Source: Oscillospiraceae bacterium (GTDB taxonomy: Bacteria > Bacillota > Clostridia > Oscillospirales > Oscillospiraceae). From it: a stretch of DNA of 51,617 nt. The position numbers and the translations under genes were made by a program. Under the pieces are notes generated by a model. The model worked only from the letters and a program-made list of their open reading frames with translations, ran no database searches and was not told the origin of the DNA. Positions 1 through 8,681 of the stretch are shown one piece after another (positions within the stretch are counted from its first letter, which is position 1; every line of letters begins with the position of its first letter). The stretch covers positions 1 to 51,617 of the forward strand of contig JAGASJ010000002.1 of NCBI GenBank assembly GCA_017621795.1, read 5' to 3'.

Positions 1-228
1 AGCACCTGAAAAGGATGGGGATTTTCTCAGGATGAACCAAAATTCTGCGGGAATCCTTTGTGGATTTTAAAGGATTTTGGTGAAATGCTGGGGAAATCCA
101 CGCCTTTTCAGGCAATTTATCACTGTGGCGCACTGCCCAAGACGCGTGGTTTAATAAGGCAGAATGATACGATTTAAGCTGTACACTTCGTGTCATATTC
201 AATACGACTGCTATCTTATGCAAAGTCA

Positions 229-471
229 TTATTTGATTTCCTGTTCAAGCTCGGCAAACAGATTAGAATGGAAGAACTCGTCAATTGTAATACCCAAACC
301 ATCACACAGCTTTTTAATTGTAGATACAGTCGCACTATTGTTTCTGCCGCTAACGATGTTGTTCACGGTGGACTGCGTAACACCACTAATGCTGCTCAGC
401 TTGTTAATTGAAATATCGCGTTCCTGGCACAGTTGAATAATTCTCTGCCGGACAGCTTCGCCTACGGTCAT
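229..471 (-). CDS. XRE-family HTH regulator (module copy 1)
   Basis: A single-domain Cro/C1-type DNA-binding protein of 80 residues, expected to be a cytoplasmic dimeric repressor. A five-helix HTH fills residues ~5-62; the segment ISGVTQSTVNNI looks like helices 2-3 with the recognition helix, and ITIDEFF near the end is typical of XRE proteins. No effector domain is visible. I start at ATG 471 because AGAGG sits 8 nt upstream; an in-frame GTG at 480 falls inside that site. It is transcribed away from a SLOG-family gene, with a 91-bp region between them that holds a long palindrome, so autorepression and control of the neighbour are likely (inference). The same arrangement recurs at 33.5-34.4 kb. 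Confidence 0.87.
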   Translation of the reverse strand: MTVGEAVRQRIIQLCQERDISINKLSSISGVTQSTVNNIVSGRNNSATVSTIKKLCDGLGITIDEFFHSNLFAELEQEIK

Positions 472-512
472 CGGTATCACCTCTTTCTAAGTAAAATGAT
501 ACCTTTATGTAC

Positions 513-541
513 TTGAAAAGATTACCCCTTTTGAGTTAAAA
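513..541 (+). promoter_or_regulatory. Promoter of SLOG gene copy 1
   Basis: -35 TTGAAA at 513-518, a 17-bp spacer and -10 TTAAAA at 536-541, giving a short leader to the ATG at 563. The spacer and -10 lie inside the palindrome at 524-556, as expected of a repressor-controlled promoter. Confidence 0.5.
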
Positions 542-556
542 TAACCCAAAAGGGGT
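524..556. promoter_or_regulatory. Palindromic operator between XRE and SLOG genes
   Basis: Arms ACCCCTTTTG (524-533) and CAAAAGGGGT (547-556) with an inner pair GTTA (535-538) / TAAC (542-545) and a 3-nt centre, nearly continuous over 33 bp. It overlaps the putative SLOG promoter and lies between divergent genes. The likely ligand is the adjacent XRE protein (inference). Confidence 0.6.
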
Positions 557-562
557 GAAACT

Positions 563-1006
563 ATGTCAACATGTACATTTTTTGGTCACCGGGATTGCCC
601 GGGGACGATCAAGCCGAAGTTAAGAGAGGTGCTCGTAGATCTGATAACCAACCACGGTGTGGATATGTTCTATGTTGGGCACCAGGGCCAGTTTGATGCC
701 TGTGTGCATAATGAGCTGAAGAAATTAAAGCGAGAATATCCACAAATACACTACGCAGTCGTACTGGCCTATATGCCTGGAAAGAAGACAGAATACCACG
801 ACTACTCCGACACCATGCTCCCGGAGGGAATAGAGTCTGTCCACCCGCATTACGCCATCTCCTGGCGCAATAACTGGATGCTCAAACAATCGGACTACGT
901 TGTCACCTATATCACCCACTCCTGGGGCGGCGCATACAGGTGCGCCGAAAAAGCAAAACGGCAACAGAAGGTCGTGTTTAATTGTGCGGATTTATTGGAT
1001 ATATAA
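563..1006 (+). CDS. SLOG-family (DUF1273/YpsA-like) Rossmann protein, copy 1
   Basis: A 147-residue stand-alone Rossmann-like protein. The N-terminal strand ends in FFGHRDCPG (the GHR signature of this family), followed by a VGHQGQFD loop at ~36-43 and a C-terminal THSWGGAYRCAEKA segment whose glycine pair resembles the phosphate-binding turn of SLOG proteins. SLOG domains are known to bind nucleotides or nucleotide-derived ligands, for example in ThsA and lonely-guy-type enzymes; the ligand here cannot be read from sequence. The start at ATG 563 is the first ATG after the palindrome; its SD (GGGGTGAAA) lies in the palindrome's right arm, so the operator may also affect translation. Its partner is the divergent XRE gene. 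Catalytic activity is uncertain. Confidence 0.8.
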   Translation: MSTCTFFGHRDCPGTIKPKLREVLVDLITNHGVDMFYVGHQGQFDACVHNELKKLKREYPQIHYAVVLAYMPGKKTEYHDYSDTMLPEGIESVHPHYAISWRNNWMLKQSDYVVTYITHSWGGAYRCAEKAKRQQKVVFNCADLLDI

Positions 1007-1280
1007 TGTGATGATCTCATATTGGCTTGGGAAAGGAGGGCTGTAAGAATTAGGAGAGGGTTTGACATTTTAGTTGGTTTATTTATGCTGTGCTCTTGAT
1101 GTATTTTAATTTTTTGAACGGAAAGATGGGTCAAAAGATCCGCTGATAAACGCAGACGATTTAATCAGCGGTTACTGCAGGGGAGCTGTCGTCGAAGCTG
1201 ACTGAGGGGTTATCGGAGGGCATACCACATTCACTGGTGCGCAATGACAATTCCTTTTAGCCACACATGATCCTTTAGGT
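1007..1280. repeat. Intergenic stretch with repeat fragments
   Basis: No gene is seen. It contains a hairpin CCGCTGAT/ATCAGCGG (1140-1171). A repeat fragment at ~1177-1210 (gcaggggagctgtc then gactgaggggtt) resembles the element at 34561-34716. A tail at ~1222-1256 (cactggtgcgcaatgacaa) matches the repeats at 34933 and 35279. These look like remnants of dispersed elements. Confidence 0.5.
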
Positions 1281-1316
1281 AAAAAAAGAGCGTATCGGAA
1301 ATCCGATACGCTCTTT
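1281..1316 (-). terminator. Terminator of the S10-spc-alpha operon
   Basis: A 14-bp perfect stem (1285-1298 with 1303-1316; core GAGCGTATCGG), 4-nt loop, and on the minus strand a run of seven T, 17-50 nt past the rplQ stop. It is a canonical intrinsic terminator. Confidence 0.93.
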
Positions 1317-1332
1317 CAGCTTTTATAGAAGA

Positions 1333-1674
1333 TTAAATCAGCTCGATGATCGCCATCTCAGCAGCGTCGCCGCGGCGAGCGCCGATACGAGTCACTCTGG
1401 TGTAGCCGCCATTACGGTCAGCATACTTGGGAGCAATCTCCTTGAACAGCTTCTGAACAACATCTTCCTTGGTGATGAAGGACATTGCCTTGCGGTAAGC
1501 AGCCAAATTGCCCTTCTTGCCCAGGGTGATCATCTTCTCAACAACGGGCTGTACTTCCTTTGCACGGTAGAAGGTGGTCTCCATCTTGCCGTTTTCCAGC
1601 AGATCGGTGACCTGCTGACGCAGCAGAGCCTTTCTCTGTGCGGTAGTCTTGCCCAATTTACGAGTTCCGAACAT
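1333..1674 (-). CDS. rplQ: 50S ribosomal protein L17
   Basis: Large-subunit protein near the peptide exit tunnel. The length (113 aa) is normal for the bacterial core form without C-terminal extension. The start is recognisable as [20 protein letters not shown], a variant of the usual MxxxRKLGRxxxHR opening, and the end carries the family's [33 protein letters not shown] precedes the ATG. It is the last gene of the ribosomal operon, 14 bp after rpoA and directly before the terminator, the usual position in Bacillota. Confidence 0.98.
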   Translation of the reverse strand: MFGTRKLGKTTAQRKALLRQQVTDLLENGKMETTFYRAKEVQPVVEKMITLGKKGNLAAYRKAMSFITKEDVVQKLFKEIAPKYADRNGGYTRVTRIGARRGDAAEMAIIELI

Positions 1675-1688
1675 GAACCTTTCCTCCT

Positions 1689-2642
1689 TTAACCATTAGA
1701 ATCTTCGCTGGCCAGGGACAAGCCCATCATCTCCAGCTTCTTCTGCACTTCGTCCAGGGACTTCTTGCCCATATTACGGACCTTCATCATATCCTCGCCG
1801 GTCTTGCTGATCAGATCAGCAACGGTGTTGATATTGGCCCGCTTCAGGCAGTTAAAGCTCCGCACGGACAAATCCAGTTCGTCAATGGTCATCGCAAGTT
1901 TTGCATCGGGACGATCGGTGGACTTCTCAACCACGGTAGAGCCTGCGGTGACGGAATCAGACAGGTTGGTGAACACAGTCAGATGGTCAGACAGGATCTT
2001 TGCGCCCAGGGAAACAGCGTCCTTTGCGCAGATGGTGGAATCGGTCCAGACCTCAAGGGTCAGCTTATCGAAGTCAGTCTTGTCACCAACACGGGTGGGC
2101 TCCACACTGTAGTTCACCTTCTGAACAGGAGAATACAGGGAGTCAACAGGAATCACACCGATCACTGTTTGAGCAGTCTTGTTCCGGTCTGCGGGCACAT
2201 AGCCGCGGCCCTGAGACAGTGTGATCTCCATATTGAAGGTGGCACCCTCACCCAGAGTGCAAATGTGCAGCTCGGGGTTCAGGATCTCAACTTCACCGTC
2301 TGCCTTGATATCGCCGGCAGTGACCTCACAGGGGCCCACTGCATCGATATAGACAGTCTTTATCTCCTGCGTGTGCAGCTTCAAAATGAGCTGCTTCACG
2401 TTCAGGACAATTTCGGTAACATCCTCAGAAACACCGGCAATGGTGGAAAACTCATGCTGTACACCGGCAATCTTCACAGAAGTTGCGGCGTAGCCGGGCA
2501 GGCTGCTCAGAAGAATCCGACGCAGGGAGTTGCCCAGGGTCATACCATAGCCACGCTCCAAAGGCTCCACAACGTACTTGCCGTACGCAGGAGACTCAGG
2601 ATCGTCAAAACAGGTGATGCGAGGCTTTTCAATTTCAACCAT
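1689..2642 (-). CDS. rpoA: RNA polymerase subunit alpha
   Basis: Core RNA polymerase assembly subunit, 317 aa, the normal length. Residues ~1-230 are the dimerisation domain ([20 protein letters not shown] near residue 30 binds beta/beta'). After a linker, residues ~250-310 form the C-terminal DNA/activator-binding domain with helix-hairpin-helix ([33 protein letters not shown]). It sits between rpsD and rplQ in the alpha-operon part of the block and is preceded by a GGAGGGTTATGATTC site. Confidence 0.98.
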   Translation of the reverse strand: MVEIEKPRITCFDDPESPAYGKYVVEPLERGYGMTLGNSLRRILLSSLPGYAATSVKIAGVQHEFSTIAGVSEDVTEIVLNVKQLILKLHTQEIKTVYIDAVGPCEVTAGDIKADGEVEILNPELHICTLGEGATFNMEITLSQGRGYVPADRNKTAQTVIGVIPVDSLYSPVQKVNYSVEPTRVGDKTDFDKLTLEVWTDSTICAKDAVSLGAKILSDHLTVFTNLSDSVTAGSTVVEKSTDRPDAKLAMTIDELDLSVRSFNCLKRANINTVADLISKTGEDMMKVRNMGKKSLDEVQKKLEMMGLSLASEDSNG

Positions 2643-2717
2643 GAATCATAACCCTCCTTGTGATTGGCGCAGTAGAATGCTACGCCATAATACAAATAAG
2701 AACGTTTAGGGGGCCGA

Positions 2718-3314
2718 TTACTTGGAGTACAACTCGACGATCAAGTGTACAGCGATGTCGAAGTCGATATCCGCCTGAGTCGGCATTGCGATAACCTTAC
2801 CGGTCAGGGTGTTCTTATCGCGATCCAGCCACTTGGGAGCAGCTACAAAGGAATCGTCCTCCTTCAGCTTCTTGAAGAAGTTGTTGGAAGCGGCCTTTTC
2901 GGAAACAGCGATCACATCACCAACCTTGATCAGGTAGCTGGGGATGTTCACGCGGCTGCCGTTCACAGTGAAGTGGCCGTGGTTGACCAACTGACGAGCC
3001 TGACGGCGGGAGTTGGCGAAGCCCAGACGGTAAACAACGTTATCCAGACGGCGCTCAACCAGGGTCAGCAGCACTTCACCGGTGTTGCCCTCTGCACGAG
3101 CTGCCTTTTCGTAGTAGTTACGGAACTGCTTCTCCTGGATGCCGTATACAAACTTCACCTTCTGCTTCTCGGTCAGCTGAGTAGCATACTCAGACTTCTT
3201 TGCTCTTCTCTGGCCGCCGGGGTTCTTATTGGAAGACTTGTTATAACCCATTGCGGCAGGAGAAACGCCCAGCGCTCTACAGCGCTTCAGCACAGGCTGC
3301 ATATTCTTAGCCAT
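2718..3314 (-). CDS. rpsD: 30S ribosomal protein S4, cysteine-poor form
   Basis: Primary 16S-binding protein; in many bacteria it also represses its own operon. 198 aa. The N-terminus MAKNMQPVLKRCRALGV lacks the four-cysteine zinc knuckle and has the variant NPGGQRRAKKSEYATQL segment that I associate with clostridial S4. The S4 RNA-binding domain follows at ~90-155 (RRLDNVVYRLGFANSRRQAR, then VNHGHFTVNG). The C-terminus is longer than in short S4 proteins (VIAMPTQADIDFD). RBS GGAGG. It follows rpsK and precedes rpoA with a 75-nt gap. Confidence 0.97.
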   Translation of the reverse strand: MAKNMQPVLKRCRALGVSPAAMGYNKSSNKNPGGQRRAKKSEYATQLTEKQKVKFVYGIQEKQFRNYYEKAARAEGNTGEVLLTLVERRLDNVVYRLGFANSRRQARQLVNHGHFTVNGSRVNIPSYLIKVGDVIAVSEKAASNNFFKKLKEDDSFVAAPKWLDRDKNTLTGKVIAMPTQADIDFDIAVHLIVELYSK

Positions 3315-3338
3315 AATTCAATTTCCTCCTTGCTTCGA

Positions 3339-3740
3339 TTAGACGCGACGTCTCTTGGGGGGACGGCAGCCATTGTGAGGAATGGGTGTGACGTCCTTAA
3401 TCATAACAACTTCCAAACCTGCAGTCTGCAGAGCGCGGATAGCAGCTTCACGTCCCTGGCCGGGGCCCTTCACGTAAACCTCAACAGACTTCAGTCCGCA
3501 GGAGTCGATCGCAGCCTTGGCAGCGGTCTCTGCAGCAGTCTGTGCGGCGAAGGGGGTGGACTTACGGGAACCACGGAAGCCCAATCCACCGGAGGAAGCC
3601 CAGCTCAGAGCGTTGCCTTCCAGGTCGGTGATGGTCACCATGGTGTTGTTGAAAGAGGAACGGATATGTGCCGCGCCCTTTTCAACTACTTTGCGCTCGC
3701 GACGGCGCTTGATTACTTTTTTACCGGTTTTTGCAGCCAT
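3339..3740 (-). CDS. rpsK: 30S ribosomal protein S11
   Basis: Platform protein of the small subunit, 133 aa. Diagnostic segments are [16 protein letters not shown] near the start, [19 protein letters not shown] in the middle and a C-terminal [18 protein letters not shown], which is nearly universal. It lies between rpsM (16 nt) and rpsD and has an AAAGGAGGG binding site. Confidence 0.98.
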   Translation of the reverse strand: MAAKTGKKVIKRRRERKVVEKGAAHIRSSFNNTMVTITDLEGNALSWASSGGLGFRGSRKSTPFAAQTAAETAAKAAIDSCGLKSVEVYVKGPGQGREAAIRALQTAGLEVVMIKDVTPIPHNGCRPPKRRRV

Positions 3741-3755
3741 TACATATCCCTCCTT

Positions 3756-4124
3756 TTACTTCTTCTTGTTTGCAATGGTCTTCTTGGGACCCTTGCGGGT
3801 ACGAGCATTGGTCTTGGTACGCTGGCCATGCACAGGCAGGCCACGGCGGTGCCGCAGACCACGGTAGCAACCGATTTCACTCAGACGCTTGATGTTCATT
3901 GCGTTCTCACGGCGCAGGTCACCCTCGATGGCGTAGTTGCTTTCGATGGTGTCACGGAGCTGTGCTTCCTGGTCCTCAGTCAGGTCCTTAACGCGGGTAT
4001 CGGGGTTGATACCGGTCAGTTCCAAAACCTTGGCAGCGCGGGCAGGTCCAATGCCGTAGATATAAGTCAGTGCTACTTCAATCCGCTTCTCGCGGGGAAG
4101 GTCAATACCAGAAATACGTGCCAT
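3756..4124 (-). CDS. rpsM: 30S ribosomal protein S13
   Basis: Small-subunit head protein contacting the P-site tRNA and the inter-subunit bridge. 122 aa, opening [19 protein letters not shown] and carrying the family hallmarks [10 protein letters not shown] (~22-31) and [15 protein letters not shown] (~89-103), with a basic tail ending in KKK. It follows rpmJ by 19 nt and precedes rpsK, the canonical alpha-operon order. Confidence 0.98.
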   Translation of the reverse strand: MARISGIDLPREKRIEVALTYIYGIGPARAAKVLELTGINPDTRVKDLTEDQEAQLRDTIESNYAIEGDLRRENAMNIKRLSEIGCYRGLRHRRGLPVHGQRTKTNARTRKGPKKTIANKKK

Positions 4125-4143
4125 ATTCGTTCAGCACCTCCTA

Positions 4144-4257
4144 TTAGCCTTGTCTTTGCTTATGCTTGGGGTTTTCGCAAATTACCATTACGCGACCCTT
4201 GCGCTTAATGATCTTACATTTCTCGCACATGGGTTTTACGGACGGTCTTACTTTCAT
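4144..4257 (-). CDS. rpmJ: 50S ribosomal protein L36 (zinc form)
   Basis: A 37-codon gene read directly from the complement. It begins [17 protein letters not shown], continues with [20 protein letters not shown] and ends at TAA (4144-4146). The CxxC...C...H ligands (CEKC, then C and H in ICENPKH) show the zinc-binding form. It occupies the expected slot between infA and rpsM and has a GGAGGTTAAACAGT site upstream. Confidence 0.96.
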   Translation of the reverse strand: MKVRPSVKPMCEKCKIIKRKGRVMVICENPKHKQRQG

Positions 4258-4286
4258 ACTGTTTAACCTCCAATAGAGATAGATGT

Positions 4287-4505
4287 TTACTTACTTCTCC
4301 ATGTGATTCGGCCATGGGTCAAATCATAGGGAGACATTTGAACGGTTACCTTGTCACCGGGCAAGATCTTAATGAAGTTCATACGGAGCTTGCCGGAAAT
4401 ATGTGCCAGAATGATGTGTCCGTTGCCGATGTCGACATTGAACATGGCATTCGGCAGTGCATCGGTTACGATGCCCTCAATTTCGATTACGTCGTCTTTT
4501 GCCAA
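4287..4505 (-). CDS. infA: Translation initiation factor IF-1
   Basis: An OB-fold factor that occupies the ribosomal A site during initiation. 72 aa, the exact family length: [11 protein letters not shown] at the start, [20 protein letters not shown] in the centre (RNA-binding face) and [13 protein letters not shown] at the end. The RBS is GGAGGGTAAAAAAC. It is flanked by a KOW gene and rpmJ, as in many Clostridia. Confidence 0.98.
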   Translation of the reverse strand: MAKDDVIEIEGIVTDALPNAMFNVDIGNGHIILAHISGKLRMNFIKILPGDKVTVQMSPYDLTHGRITWRSK

Positions 4506-4510
4506 GTTTT

Positions 4511-4813
4511 TTACCCTCCAAGGTTGTTACTTTGCAGTTCCCGGCTTAAATATGCCAGGTCTCTTCGTAATTCGCTGTTGAGCACCTTCTCGCCGTTTCT
4601 TAGCTTTTCGGCGACTCTGGTCTCAGAGCGAAGGACCTTCTTTGTGTGCTTGCGTTTTTTACGCTTGGGTTTTTCAATTCCGCGATCTCGCCCATTTACC
4701 AGGGTCAGCCAGTTTTCATCCGTTTCAAGCACATAAAACAGATGCCCGGCATCACGCCCTGCAGTAGACTCGACCACATCTGCAATTGTTAAATCCGATA
4801 AGTCAGGGTCCAT
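4511..4813 (-). CDS. KOW-domain RNA-binding protein of the ribosomal operon
   Basis: A 100-residue basic protein whose first half ([20 protein letters not shown] then [19 protein letters not shown]) matches the KOW/L14e-like fold found in eukaryotic L6e/L14e/L27e and in small clostridial proteins encoded at this position. The C-terminal half is charged and predicted helical ([13 protein letters not shown]). RNA or ribosome binding is inferred from family and context; no precise function is known to me. I start at ATG 4813, which overlaps the map stop region, with AAGGA 8 nt upstream; the upstream TTG at 4819 is unlikely. Confidence 0.83.
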   Translation of the reverse strand: MDPDLSDLTIADVVESTAGRDAGHLFYVLETDENWLTLVNGRDRGIEKPKRKKRKHTKKVLRSETRVAEKLRNGEKVLNSELRRDLAYLSRELQSNNLGG

Positions 4814-4815
4814 AA

Positions 4816-5571
4816 TCAAAGTCCTTCGGCGACGGTGAGTATTTCCGGCTCCCCGTCGGTGATCAGTACAGTATTTTCATAGTGGGCAGAGAGTTTCCCG
4901 TCGGCAGTCACTGTTGTCCAGTGGTCCTTCAGGATTTTTACGTCCGGCGTTCCTACATTGACCATGGGTTCAATAGCCAATGTAATACCCGGCAGTAATC
5001 TCGGTCCACGCCCGGGGGCTCCAAAATTGGGAACCTCCGGCTCCTCATGGAGCTGTGCGCCTACGCCGTGACCTACGAAAGCACGCACAACCGAAAAACC
5101 GTTTGACTCCACATACGTCTGTATGGCGTGGGAGATATCGGACACTCGATGTCCGTATTTCGCGAAGCGAATACCCTCATAAAAGCTTTGCTTCGTGACA
5201 TCAATCAGCTTCTGTGCCTCTGCGGAAATTTTTCCACAGGCATAGGTTGCTGCGCAATCGCCATGAAACCCCTTGTAATAAGCGCCCACATCCACGGAGA
5301 CAATGTCGCCTTCCTGCAGCACATAGCCGCCGGGAATCCCGTGAATGACCGTAGAATTTACGGAGATACAGGTGCTATTGGGAAAGCCGTTATAATGCAG
5401 GAACGACGGTTTTGCGCCCTGCCCCACGATGAACTCGTAGACGGCTCTGTCGATCTCCTTCGTGGATACGCCCGGTTTTACCATTTCTCCTGCCAAAGCA
5501 CGAGCTGCCGCGGTAATTTTACAAGCCTGGCGCATCTGAAAAAGCTCTTGTTCATTTTTGATTGCAATCAT
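4816..5571 (-). CDS. map: Methionine aminopeptidase type I
   Basis: M24A dinuclear metalloprotease removing the initiator methionine from nascent proteins; cytoplasmic and essential in most bacteria. 251 aa. The five metal ligands are visible in their usual contexts: Asp in VSVDVGAYYKGFHGDCAATY (two aspartates), His in FVGHGVGAQLHEEP, Glu in LAIEPMV and Glu in HYENTVLIT. No N-terminal SH3-binding or zinc extension. Its ATG overlaps the adk stop by ATGA, giving translational coupling, and the KOW gene follows immediately. Confidence 0.97.
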   Translation of the reverse strand: MIAIKNEQELFQMRQACKITAAARALAGEMVKPGVSTKEIDRAVYEFIVGQGAKPSFLHYNGFPNSTCISVNSTVIHGIPGGYVLQEGDIVSVDVGAYYKGFHGDCAATYACGKISAEAQKLIDVTKQSFYEGIRFAKYGHRVSDISHAIQTYVESNGFSVVRAFVGHGVGAQLHEEPEVPNFGAPGRGPRLLPGITLAIEPMVNVGTPDVKILKDHWTTVTADGKLSAHYENTVLITDGEPEILTVAEGL

Positions 5572-6206
5572 AATTTCGCTCCGATCGCCGCAAGAATTTC
5601 TGCGTTGGCACCTTCAATGGACTGATTACCCTCCACCAGACGCAATTTGCCCTGGCTCTTGTAATAGTCCTTCAGGACCTCGGTGAGCTGGTGGTATACC
5701 TCCAGGCGGTGACGCACCGTTTCGGGTGCATCGTCCTTCCGGATGGAAACCTCCGCGCCGCACTGGTCGCAGATGCCTTCGGTTTTCGGAGGATTCGCCA
5801 CAATGTGATAGCTGGCGCCGCACTTGGTGCACACCCGACGGCCGGTCATCCGGCCCTCGATCACATCGTCGCTAAGTTCAATGGACACCACATGGTCGAT
5901 CCGCACGCCCTTTGCGTTCAGCGCCTCCGCCTGGGCCAGGGTGCGAGGCACCCCGTCCAGGATAAAGCCGTTGGCGCAGTCGGGCTGAGCAGTGCGCTCG
6001 GCGACGATGCTCAGCACCAGATCGTCGGGCACAAGACTGCCTTCGTCCATAAACTGTTTTACTTGTTTGCCCAGGGCACTGCCGTTTGCAATAGCCTCCC
6101 GGAGCATATTCCCGGTGGAAATAGCAGGGATTTGGAGCTGCTGTGTCAGCATCTCCGCCTGAGTCCCCTTACCGGCGCCGGGCGCACCTAAAAGAATCAG
6201 GTTCAT
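5568..6206 (-). CDS. adk: Adenylate kinase (zinc-LID type)
   Basis: Interconverts ATP + AMP and 2 ADP. 212 aa. The P-loop GAPGAGKGTQ is at residues 7-16, the AMP-binding segment is STGNMLREAI (~30-39), DGVPRT lies at ~84-89, and the LID domain has a structural zinc site CTKCGASYH...CDQCG (~127-153), typical of Gram-positive adenylate kinases. It follows secY by 13 nt and overlaps map by ATGA, the standard spc-operon arrangement. Confidence 0.98.
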   Translation of the reverse strand: MNLILLGAPGAGKGTQAEMLTQQLQIPAISTGNMLREAIANGSALGKQVKQFMDEGSLVPDDLVLSIVAERTAQPDCANGFILDGVPRTLAQAEALNAKGVRIDHVVSIELSDDVIEGRMTGRRVCTKCGASYHIVANPPKTEGICDQCGAEVSIRKDDAPETVRHRLEVYHQLTEVLKDYYKSQGKLRLVEGNQSIEGANAEILAAIGAKL

Positions 6207-6219
6207 CGGAAACCTCCGA

Positions 6220-7503
6220 TTAGTCCAGGAAGCCCTTGTAGTGCCGCATCAGCAGCTGTGCTTCCAAAGCCTTCACAGTTTCCAATGCAACACCAACAAC
6301 GATGATGATGGAAGTACCACCGATTGCAAGATACTGGAAGTTGTGGTTTGCCGCGCTGGCGACCATGGGAATCATTGCCACGATTGCCAGGTAGATGGCA
6401 CCGAACACCAGGATCTTGTTGATCACCTTTTTAATGAAGTCGGAGGTGGGCTTACCGGGGCGGAAGCCGGGGATAAAACCACCGTTCTTCTTCAGGTTGT
6501 TGGAGATCTCTGTGGGATCGTACTGGATGGTGGAATAGAACCAGCTGAAGAAGAAGATCAGCAGGCCATAAAGCACCAGGTAGATCACAGAGTCACTGGA
6601 AAATACGTTCTTATACAAGAAGCCGTTCTTGTTCCAGCTGGGGATGAACTGATACAAAGTAGCGGGCACGTTGATGATGGAGCTGGCGAAGATCACAGGC
6701 AGAACGCCGGACATGCTCACCTTGATGGGCAGGTTGGTGCTCTGACCGCCGTAAACCTTGCGGCCCACAACGCGCTTTGCGTACTGAATGGGAATGCGGC
6801 GCTCAGCATCGTTCACAAACACGATGAACACAATGAGCAGCAGCAGAACCACACCGATGATCACAGCAACCCACCAGTCGAACAGACCGCTGGTCAGGGA
6901 GCTGAACATAGAGGGCAGGCTGGCAACGATACCGGCGAACAGCAAAACGGAGATGCCGTTGCCAATGCCGTGAGCAGTAATCTGCTCGCCCAGCCACATC
7001 ACAGCAGAAGAACCTGCGGTGAATGCCAGCACGATCACCAAGCCGGGCCAGAAGCCGGTCTCGGTCAGAATCTGACTGCCATCAGCGGGATTTGCAATCA
7101 TGGTGTAGTAGGCGAAGCCCAAAAGCAAGCCTAATGCCACCGTGGTGTAACGGGTGATGCGCTCAATCTTCTTCTTACCGATCTCGCCCTGCTCCTTTGC
7201 CATACGCTCCAGAGGAGGAATAGCAACGGTCAGCAGCTGAACGATAATGGAAGCATTGATGTAGGGCTGAATGCCCAATGCAAGCACAGATGCCTGAGAG
7301 AAGGCAGAGCCGGACATTGCATTGTACAGGCCCAAAACAGTGCTGTTCAGAGCGCTGTCGAAATATGCGCCCATAGCACCTGCATCAACAAAAGGAACAG
7401 GGATCACGTGGCCGATTCTGAACAAAAGCAGAGCGAACACAGTGAACATCAGTTTCTTACGGAGCTCAGGAATGGCCCAAGCGCTACGCAGTGTTTTAAA
7501 CAC
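6220..7503 (-). CDS. secY: Preprotein translocase channel SecY
   Basis: Central pore of the Sec translocon. 427 aa with ten hydrophobic segments. Recognisable parts are the N-terminal WAIPELRKKLMFT, the LGIQPYINASIIVQLLTV motif around TM2/plug, PIQYAKRVVGRKVYGGQ in the cytoplasmic loop and DPTEISNNLKKNGGFIPG near TM8-9. The ATG abuts the rplO stop directly (no gap). It is the only integral membrane protein of this operon. Confidence 0.98.
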   Translation of the reverse strand: MFKTLRSAWAIPELRKKLMFTVFALLLFRIGHVIPVPFVDAGAMGAYFDSALNSTVLGLYNAMSGSAFSQASVLALGIQPYINASIIVQLLTVAIPPLERMAKEQGEIGKKKIERITRYTTVALGLLLGFAYYTMIANPADGSQILTETGFWPGLVIVLAFTAGSSAVMWLGEQITAHGIGNGISVLLFAGIVASLPSMFSSLTSGLFDWWVAVIIGVVLLLLIVFIVFVNDAERRIPIQYAKRVVGRKVYGGQSTNLPIKVSMSGVLPVIFASSIINVPATLYQFIPSWNKNGFLYKNVFSSDSVIYLVLYGLLIFFFSWFYSTIQYDPTEISNNLKKNGGFIPGFRPGKPTSDFIKKVINKILVFGAIYLAIVAMIPMVASAANHNFQYLAIGGTSIIIVVGVALETVKALEAQLLMRHYKGFLD

Positions 7504-7944
7504 TTAAACCACCTCGGTCTTTCCGCCTGCCTGCTCGATTTTTTCCTTTGCAGACTGGGAGAAAGCAGCTGCCTTTACGGTGAGCTTCTTTTCCAGCTTA
7601 CCGTTGGACAGAACTTTCAGGCCGTAGGGGCAGGAAGAAATGATGCCCTTTTCAATCAATGCAGCGGCGTCAACAACAGCGCCGTCTTCGAAACGATTCA
7701 AAACTGCCACGTTGATAGCAGTCAGGGGCTTTGCAAAGATGTTGATGAAGCCACGCTTCGGCACGCGCCGAACCAGAGGCATCTGGCCACCTTCGAAGCC
7801 CACGCGGGTCTTGCCGCCGGAACGGGCATGCTGACCCTTGTGACCACGGCCACCGGTCTTACCGTTACCGGAACCAATGCCGCGACCTTTACGTTTTCCT
7901 ACCTGGGTAGACCCAGCGACAGGAGCAAGCTCATGCAGTTTCAT
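7504..7944 (-). CDS. rplO: 50S ribosomal protein L15
   Basis: Late-assembly large-subunit protein, 146 aa. The glycine/arginine-rich N-terminus ([31 protein letters not shown]) threads into 23S rRNA and [17 protein letters not shown] is diagnostic. It lies between rpmD and secY with a 14-nt gap to rpmD and an AAGGAGGGC site. Confidence 0.98.
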   Translation of the reverse strand: MKLHELAPVAGSTQVGKRKGRGIGSGNGKTGGRGHKGQHARSGGKTRVGFEGGQMPLVRRVPKRGFINIFAKPLTAINVAVLNRFEDGAVVDAAALIEKGIISSCPYGLKVLSNGKLEKKLTVKAAAFSQSAKEKIEQAGGKTEVV

Positions 7945-7958
7945 AAACTTAGCCCTCC

Positions 7959-8141
7959 TTACTCAACTTCGGTGACGCGCAGCAGATAGCCGATCAGAGC
8001 GATCTTGCCACGGGTCTGGGTGTTATCGGGCTGAATGGTGACCTGGCCAATCTTGCGCAGACCCAGGGAATGTGCAGTGGCGATGTGCTTCTCCAAACGG
8101 CCGTTCAGGCTCTTAACAAGTTCAATCTTCAAATTTGCCAT
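7959..8141 (-). CDS. rpmD: 50S ribosomal protein L30
   Basis: Small alpha-beta large-subunit protein of 60 aa, the normal bacterial length: [15 protein letters not shown] at the start, then [23 protein letters not shown]. It is preceded by AAAGGAGGGC and sits between rpsE and rplO. Confidence 0.97.
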   Translation of the reverse strand: MANLKIELVKSLNGRLEKHIATAHSLGLRKIGQVTIQPDNTQTRGKIALIGYLLRVTEVE

Positions 8142-8156
8142 GTTAATTGCCCTCCT

Positions 8157-8663
8157 TTAGCGGATTTCTTCCACGGACTTGCCGCGGATTGCAGCCACCT
8201 GCTCGGGGCTGCGCAGAGACTTCAGGCCTTCCATAGTAGCCTTAACCACGTTCTGGGGGTTGTTGGAACGCAGGCAGCGAGCAGTGATGTTGCGGATGCC
8301 AACAGCTTCCATAACAGCACGGCAAGCACCACCGGCGATAACGCCGGTACCCTCAGGGGCGGGCTTCATCAGAACCTTACCGGCACCGAAAATGCCGATT
8401 GCTTCGTGGGGAATAGAACCGTCAGCCAGAGCAACCTTGACCATATTCTTCTTTGCATCAGCGATGCCCTTCAGAATAGCCTCGGAAACTTCAGCAGCCT
8501 TACCCAGGCCATAGCCAACAGTGCCGTTGCCGTCGCCGACGACAACCAGTGCGGAGAACTTCATGACACGGCCGCCCTTAACGGTCTTGCTGACACGGTT
8601 CAGGTAAACAACCTTCTCAATAAGCTCAGGAGCTTCATTGTTAGCAGTCTTATTGTAAGCCAT
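8157..8663 (-). CDS. rpsE: 30S ribosomal protein S5
   Basis: Small-subunit accuracy protein (site of spectinomycin and ram mutations in other bacteria). 168 aa. The double-stranded-RNA-like N-domain has [20 protein letters not shown] (~19-38) and [11 protein letters not shown]; the C-domain has [19 protein letters not shown]. The loop after VKGGR is intact, with no obvious resistance change. The gene lies between rplR and rpmD. Confidence 0.98.
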   Translation of the reverse strand: MAYNKTANNEAPELIEKVVYLNRVSKTVKGGRVMKFSALVVVGDGNGTVGYGLGKAAEVSEAILKGIADAKKNMVKVALADGSIPHEAIGIFGAGKVLMKPAPEGTGVIAGGACRAVMEAVGIRNITARCLRSNNPQNVVKATMEGLKSLRSPEQVAAIRGKSVEEIR

Positions 8664-8681
8664 TTCTTTATCCTCCTTACC

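Noticed and set aside
164-436. Plus-strand frames opposite the first XRE gene
   Set aside because: The minus-strand XRE frame has a clear HTH and SD; the plus frames have neither.
2745-4208. 487-codon open frame on the plus strand opposite rpsD, rpsK and rpsM
   Set aside because: It is the mirror of strongly biased codons of three certain ribosomal genes; the translation has no domain signature and no SD.
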